Part shown: one piece after another, positions 5,648-8,250 of the stretch
How the letters are laid out: each line of letters begins with the position of its first letter
How positions within the stretch are numbered: the first letter of the stretch is position 1
NCBI GenBank assembly: GCA_902766265.1
Contig: CACXCY010000011.1
Location: 1 to 8,250, forward strand
Length of the DNA: 8,250 nt
Origin: an uncultured Bacteroidota bacterium
GTDB taxonomy: Bacteria > Bacteroidota > Bacteroidia > Bacteroidales > P3
Direction of reading: 5' to 3'
Notes under the pieces: model-generated
Seen by the model: the letters and a program-made list of their open reading frames with translations, nothing else
Databases searched by the model: none
What the model was told of the DNA's origin: nothing
Made by a program: the position numbers and the translations under genes

Positions 5648-6358
5648 ATGAAGAAAGCATTATTCTTTATCCTGCTGACAGGTGCCGCTATCGCTGCTGG
5701 GGCCCAGTCAGTTTCATTATCCTACAACCGTGTGGATTATGCCAACGGCGACACCATCCATTTCACTACCGACGAGGTGGAGCCGATGTTCATCCCCACC
5801 TTGAACAACTCCGATACGGAGCACGACAGCATGCAGGCCTCCTGCACAGCCATCGATGCCGACGGTATGCAGGTGCTCTCGCTCTGTGCCGGCGTATGTC
5901 TGGCAGGCAACGTGTCGCCCGTATTCTCCATGCCTGCCGGCAGAGAATACACGCAACTGTTTGTCGACTTTGAGATCACTACGGGCGATACAGGACTCTT
6001 CCTGCTGAAAATCTACAGCACGCAGGTGCCCAACGACACGCTGTCGGTCTATATCGAACTGGCGTTCACAGGCACCCATGCCGGCATTGCCCAGCAAGAC
6101 AACCGTCCACTCTCGCTGCTCCCCTACCCCAACCCTGCCGTCGGACAGCTGCACATCAGCTACACGCTGCCGGAGGGCTGCGAGAACGGCCGCATCGTGA
6201 TGCGCAACCTGATGGGTGCCACCGTGCGTGAAGTCGCCATACAGCAAGCCAGCGGCACCGTCACCCTCGACCTGTCGCAGCTTTCGCATGGGGTATACAT
6301 GTGTGGCATACTTACCAACAACCGCCTCATCGGCGTCAAGAAAGTAGTGGTGATGTAG
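5648..6358 (+). CDS. Secreted protein with T9SS type A C-terminal sorting domain
   Basis: A 236-residue protein predicted to be exported by Sec and then by the type IX system to the cell surface or medium. Residues 1-19 are a signal peptide (MKKALFFILLTGAAIAAGA, cut before Q20). Residues 21-145 form a beta-rich, probably immunoglobulin-like domain of no recognised family, with C66, C80 and C84. Residues 157-236 are a typical type A sorting domain: LLPYPNPAVGQLHISY (157-172), GRIVMRNLMGATV (181-193), VTLDLSQLSHGVYMCGI (205-221) and the terminal KKVVVM. The start at 5648 is chosen over an in-frame ATG at 5594 because it gives a clean signal peptide and the upstream codons overlap the -7 box. 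The function of the N-terminal domain is unknown; nothing catalytic is seen. It has its own promoter and a terminator 78 bases downstream. Confidence 0.85.
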   Translation: MKKALFFILLTGAAIAAGAQSVSLSYNRVDYANGDTIHFTTDEVEPMFIPTLNNSDTEHDSMQASCTAIDADGMQVLSLCAGVCLAGNVSPVFSMPAGREYTQLFVDFEITTGDTGLFLLKIYSTQVPNDTLSVYIELAFTGTHAGIAQQDNRPLSLLPYPNPAVGQLHISYTLPEGCENGRIVMRNLMGATVREVAIQQASGTVTLDLSQLSHGVYMCGILTNNRLIGVKKVVVM

Positions 6359-6431
6359 GGATTCCCCACGGGGCTGAACGGCAACAGCATTGTCCGCTCA
6401 TCAAGTCCTCCTCGGAGATTATGATAAAAAG

Positions 6432-6464
6432 AAAAAGGTGTCGCTACGGACACCTTTTCTTTTT
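6432..6464. terminator. Bidirectional terminator between T9SS cargo gene and tRNA-His
   Basis: GGTGTC (6437-6442) pairs with GACACC (6449-6454) around a 6-nt loop. The stem continues through A-rich (6433-6436) and T-rich (6455-6458) flanks. On the plus strand TTTTCTTTTT follows; on the minus strand TTTTTCTTTTT follows. It can therefore stop the plus-strand secreted-protein transcript and the minus-strand tRNA transcript, whose 3' end lies 4 bases away. Confidence 0.85.
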
Positions 6465-6468
6465 GCAG

Positions 6469-6542
6469 GGTGGGAGGTGGGGTTCGAACCCACGACCTTC
6501 GGATCCACAATCCGGCACTCTAACCAGCTGAGCTACGCCCAC
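6469..6542 (-). tRNA. tRNA-His (anticodon GTG)
   Basis: On the minus strand the cloverleaf starts at 6542 (G1). It has a D-arm GCTC...GAGT, an anticodon loop TTGTGGA with anticodon GTG, and a T-arm GTGGG-TTCGAAC-CCCAC. Base 6543 supplies the extra G-1, opposite C73 (6469), the identity pair specific to tRNA-His. CCA is not encoded. Two mismatches are visible: C6-U67 in the acceptor stem and C27-A43 at the top of the anticodon stem. The other stems pair fully, so I judge it functional. A consensus promoter lies 12 bases upstream of G-1. Confidence 0.93.
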
Positions 6543-6560
6543 CATCTGTCAAATCGGCTG

Positions 6561-6591
6561 CAAAAGTACTACTTTTTCCGAAAATGACAAA
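6561..6591 (-). promoter_or_regulatory. Promoter of tRNA-His
   Basis: On the minus strand, TTTG (6591-6588), 19 bases and TACTTTTG (6568-6561) form an exact consensus. Expected start near 6557 leaves a 5' leader of about 14 nt for RNase P to remove. Confidence 0.8.
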
Positions 6592-6730
6592 ATAAAATTC
6601 CTTATGAGGTCCTATAGAATAGAATTATATATTATTTATCAATTATTTACATTATATCGTTTCCGTCTGTCGGAGAGCCGCGCAGCAATACTCTTCGGGT
6701 TTTTCCGTGGCCACTTTGCATTTTTTTGCG

Positions 6731-6738
6731 TACCTTTG
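6731..6738 (+). promoter_or_regulatory. -7 promoter box of the SpoU methyltransferase gene
   Basis: TACCTTTG matches TAnnTTTG, followed by CAGC as is common at these promoters. No TTTG lies at the normal spacing; the nearest (6715-6718) leaves only 12 bases. The -33 half is therefore weak or absent. Transcription should begin within about 3 bases of the ATG at 6743, implying a leaderless or nearly leaderless mRNA. Between this and the tRNA promoter (6592-6730) the DNA is AT-rich and I see nothing else. Confidence 0.6.
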
Positions 6739-6742
6739 CAGC

Positions 6743-7498
6743 ATGATTTCAAAAGCAAAACTCAAATCGTTGGCATCCTATAAGATGCAGAAGGTTTGCG
6801 ACTTGGACGGCGTTTTCGTCGTTGAGGGCGTCAAGATGTGCGACGAAGCATTACAATCGGGTGCCACCATACGGGCCATTTGTGCCACCCACCCATGGAT
6901 AGAGGCCCACGCCGACGCTGCCCAACAGCAGGAGGTGCCGCTCTTCGAAATCACCGACGCCGAGTTGGAACGTATCAGCAACCAGAAGACCCCCAACCAG
7001 GTGTGGATGCTGCTGTCACGCCCCACCTCCGACGAGCACCAGCTGCCCACAGCTCCGTTGACGCTTGTCCTCGACAAGATACAGGACCCCGGCAACATGG
7101 GGACCATCATGCGCACAGCCGACTGGTTTGGCATACGCACTATCGTCTGTTCGCGCGATACCGTATCGTGCTACAACCCCAAAGTCGTGCAATCCACCAT
7201 GGGAGCCATCTTCCGCACACGGGTCATCTATACCGACCTGGATGCCTTTCTCGCACAGCGTCGCCAGGAGGGCTATACCGTCTATGGTGCGCTGCTTGAG
7301 GGGGACAATGTGTACCAAACCACGCTGGTGACCGACAAAGCCATTCTGGTGATAGGCAACGAATCGCAAGGCATCACCGCAGCCGTGCGCGACTATATCG
7401 ACCGGCCCGTCATGATACCCAACCGAGGGGGCTCCTGCGAATCGCTCAACGCCTCCGTAGCCACCGCCATCCTCTGCTCCGAATTCCTCCGTCGGTAA
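6743..7498 (+). CDS. SpoU/TrmH-family RNA 2'-O-ribose methyltransferase
   Basis: A 251-residue SPOUT-class enzyme that methylates a ribose 2'-hydroxyl in rRNA or tRNA using S-adenosylmethionine. Residues 1-95 form the small substrate-binding domain (MISKAKLKSL...VFVVEGVKM, then the L7Ae-like fold). Residues 105-251 form the knotted catalytic domain. Motif 1 is LDKIQDPGNMGTIMRTADWF (110-129) with N118 and catalytic R124. Motif 2 is LVIGNESQGI (202-211). Motif 3 is IPNRGGSCESLNASVATAIL (225-244), which binds the cofactor and contains the SLN signature. Length and organisation match RlmB/TrmH-like proteins of Bacteroidetes, but the target nucleotide cannot be told from sequence. An in-frame GTG at 6707 is rejected, because 6743 gives the conserved MISK N terminus and the upstream stretch carries the promoter. 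Confidence 0.93.
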   Translation: MISKAKLKSLASYKMQKVCDLDGVFVVEGVKMCDEALQSGATIRAICATHPWIEAHADAAQQQEVPLFEITDAELERISNQKTPNQVWMLLSRPTSDEHQLPTAPLTLVLDKIQDPGNMGTIMRTADWFGIRTIVCSRDTVSCYNPKVVQSTMGAIFRTRVIYTDLDAFLAQRRQEGYTVYGALLEGDNVYQTTLVTDKAILVIGNESQGITAAVRDYIDRPVMIPNRGGSCESLNASVATAILCSEFLRR

Positions 7499-7639
7499 GA
7501 ATAAACCTCCACATGCGCCGCCACAACCTCAGCGAATAGTATTAGATACTCGACCTCTAAAAAAATCGTGCACTAAACCATAGTACTAATTTTAAACAGA
7601 TTCTAAAACGCTGCCGCCCGATGGCGTTCTACTCCAGGT

Positions 7640-7933
7640 CTACCCAAAATATTCTATCATGCCCATGATAAAGGCGGGGATAAAGAAGAACTGAATGGCG
7701 TAGCCGAGGGCAGTCATGAAGCGGCTGCCAGCCAAATCCATACTGCTCTTAATCCAAAACCAGCGGGGCGGCACCGTATCACCCCAGCCGACAATACCTA
7801 CGATAAGGCCGATGACTGCCGAGATAATGCCCAGAACCAACGCAAGCGGATCTGCGTCTTCAAGCAAATAAAAGCCCCCGAGAACAACAGCAACGGGGCT
7901 GATGAATTGGAATATCCAAAGAAATATTGCCAT
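7640..7933 (-). CDS. Small integral membrane protein of unknown function, 97 residues
   Basis: I do not recognise this family. Three hydrophobic segments are visible, at about 3-23, 29-50 and 70-94, with a polar, tryptophan- and proline-rich link between the last two (GWGDTVPPRWFWIKSS, 49-64). No catalytic or metal-binding motif is seen. The segment pattern (regular helices with small-residue stretches such as IISAVIGLIVGIVGW) is unlike a chance reading frame, so I believe it is real. It is convergent with the methyltransferase gene; in the 141 bases between them there is only a weak hairpin (AACGC/GCGTT, 7607-7628) that might serve as its terminator. No clear promoter was found upstream; the best candidate, TATCTTCA (minus, 7991-7984), is poor. 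Confidence 0.65.
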   Translation of the reverse strand: MAIFLWIFQFISPVAVVLGGFYLLEDADPLALVLGIISAVIGLIVGIVGWGDTVPPRWFWIKSSMDLAGSRFMTALGYAIQFFFIPAFIMGMIEYFG

Positions 7934-8171
7934 AGTGTTTATATTTTATGTGTTAATGTTCTTGTTTATACCGCTAACTACATTGAAGATAAAACCGAAA
8001 GGATGATACAACCAAGCCGCCCAAGATTCCTACTGACGAAAATTGGCATTTTTTATGCATTTTCGTCAGTACGCAAGATTCGCGACCACTTGTTTACTTC
8101 TGCCCAATTTGTCAAAACGCATATAATCAGATTGATTTTAATATATTATACTACATTTATCAGTAATTTAT
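7934..8171. other. AT-rich divergent intergenic region
   Basis: This separates the minus-strand membrane-protein gene from the promoter of the next plus-strand gene. Apart from the inverted repeat at 8022-8081 I see no gene, RNA or strong regulatory site. A plus-strand open frame across 7907-8197 begins inside the membrane-protein gene, has Lys/Ile/Phe-rich AT-driven composition and crosses the inverted repeat, so it is not called. Confidence 0.5.
8022..8081. repeat. Perfect 13-bp inverted repeat bracketed by 8-bp direct repeats
   Basis: TACTGACGAAAAT (8031-8043) is repeated inverted as ATTTTCGTCAGTA (8059-8071) around a 15-base centre that itself contains GCAT/ATGC. CAAGATTC lies at 8022-8029 and again at 8074-8081, immediately outside the arms. 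This is the look of a 44-bp miniature inserted element with an 8-bp target duplication, or of a large operator. No T-tract follows, so it is unlikely to be a terminator. Confidence 0.55.
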
Positions 8172-8202
8172 TTTGTCCCTTTAAAATATTTATGTAATTT
8201 TG
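8172..8202 (+). promoter_or_regulatory. Promoter of the gene starting at the window's right edge
   Basis: TTTG (8172-8175), exactly 19 bases and TAATTTTG (8195-8202) form a full consensus promoter. Expected start near 8206 leaves a leader of about 36 nt before the ATG at 8242. Confidence 0.8.
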
Positions 8203-8241
8203 CAGTTGAATTGCAAGATTGCATAAATTTAAACATCCATT

Positions 8242-8250
8242 ATGATAAGC
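8242..8250 (+). CDS. First three codons of an unknown gene (partial)
   Basis: ATG-ATA-AGC (Met-Ile-Ser) ends the window, placed 36 bases after the predicted transcription start of a consensus promoter. Only this context supports it; the product cannot be named. A later ATG beyond the window could be the true start. Confidence 0.45.

Noticed and set aside
7907..8197. 96-codon plus-strand frame
   Set aside because: It starts inside the opposite membrane-protein gene, crosses the inverted repeat and has low-complexity AT composition.

Overview
The window comes from a Bacteroidota chromosome, most likely the order Bacteroidales. Five promoters match the lineage-specific form TTTG-N19-21-TAnnTTTG, either exactly or with one changed -33 base. 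Ribosome-binding sites are not recognisable. One protein ends in a type IX secretion (T9SS) sorting domain, another is a TPR / beta-propeller / OmpA envelope protein, and the sirtuin is of a zinc-less type that I associate with Bacteroidetes. I cannot name genus or species; coding regions are GC-rich and spacers AT-rich.

Layout. Positions 1-831 (minus) hold the first 277 codons of a large Mrr-nuclease/SF2-helicase protein of restriction type that runs out of the window. Its 5' side is a 734-base spacer with no gene (832-1565). That spacer contains an exact promoter reading toward the helicase, an A-rich leader, a 113-nt near-continuous hairpin RNA and an intrinsic terminator just before the helicase start. 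It also holds three different short repeat arrays and the ackA promoter. Positions 1566-2762 (plus) encode acetate kinase with an unusual active site, closed by a strong terminator. Positions 2886-5517 (plus) look like a two-gene operon: a TPR/PD40/CRD/OmpA envelope protein resembling PorE, then a Sir2 deacylase without zinc cysteines. Positions 5648-6358 (plus) encode a secreted T9SS cargo protein. A hairpin at 6432-6464 terminates it and also the opposing tRNA-His (6469-6542, minus). Positions 6743-7498 (plus) encode a SpoU/TrmH 2'-O-ribose methyltransferase whose mRNA is probably leaderless. Positions 7640-7933 (minus) encode a small unrecognised membrane protein. The last 300 bases hold an inverted repeat bracketed by 8-bp direct repeats, and an exact promoter for a plus-strand gene whose first three codons end the window.

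How it fits together. Most of the window is housekeeping: fermentation, envelope, tRNA and RNA modification. AckA sets the acetyl-phosphate pool and the sirtuin can remove acyl groups from lysines, so the two could be functionally linked, but they are not in one operon. The PorE-like protein and the T9SS cargo gene point to an active type IX secretion system. The most unexplained element is the structured RNA at 871-1140. G-U pairing shows that it is transcribed from the minus strand, and it sits between the promoter and start codon of the restriction helicase. It could be a stand-alone small RNA or an attenuating leader controlling a defence gene.
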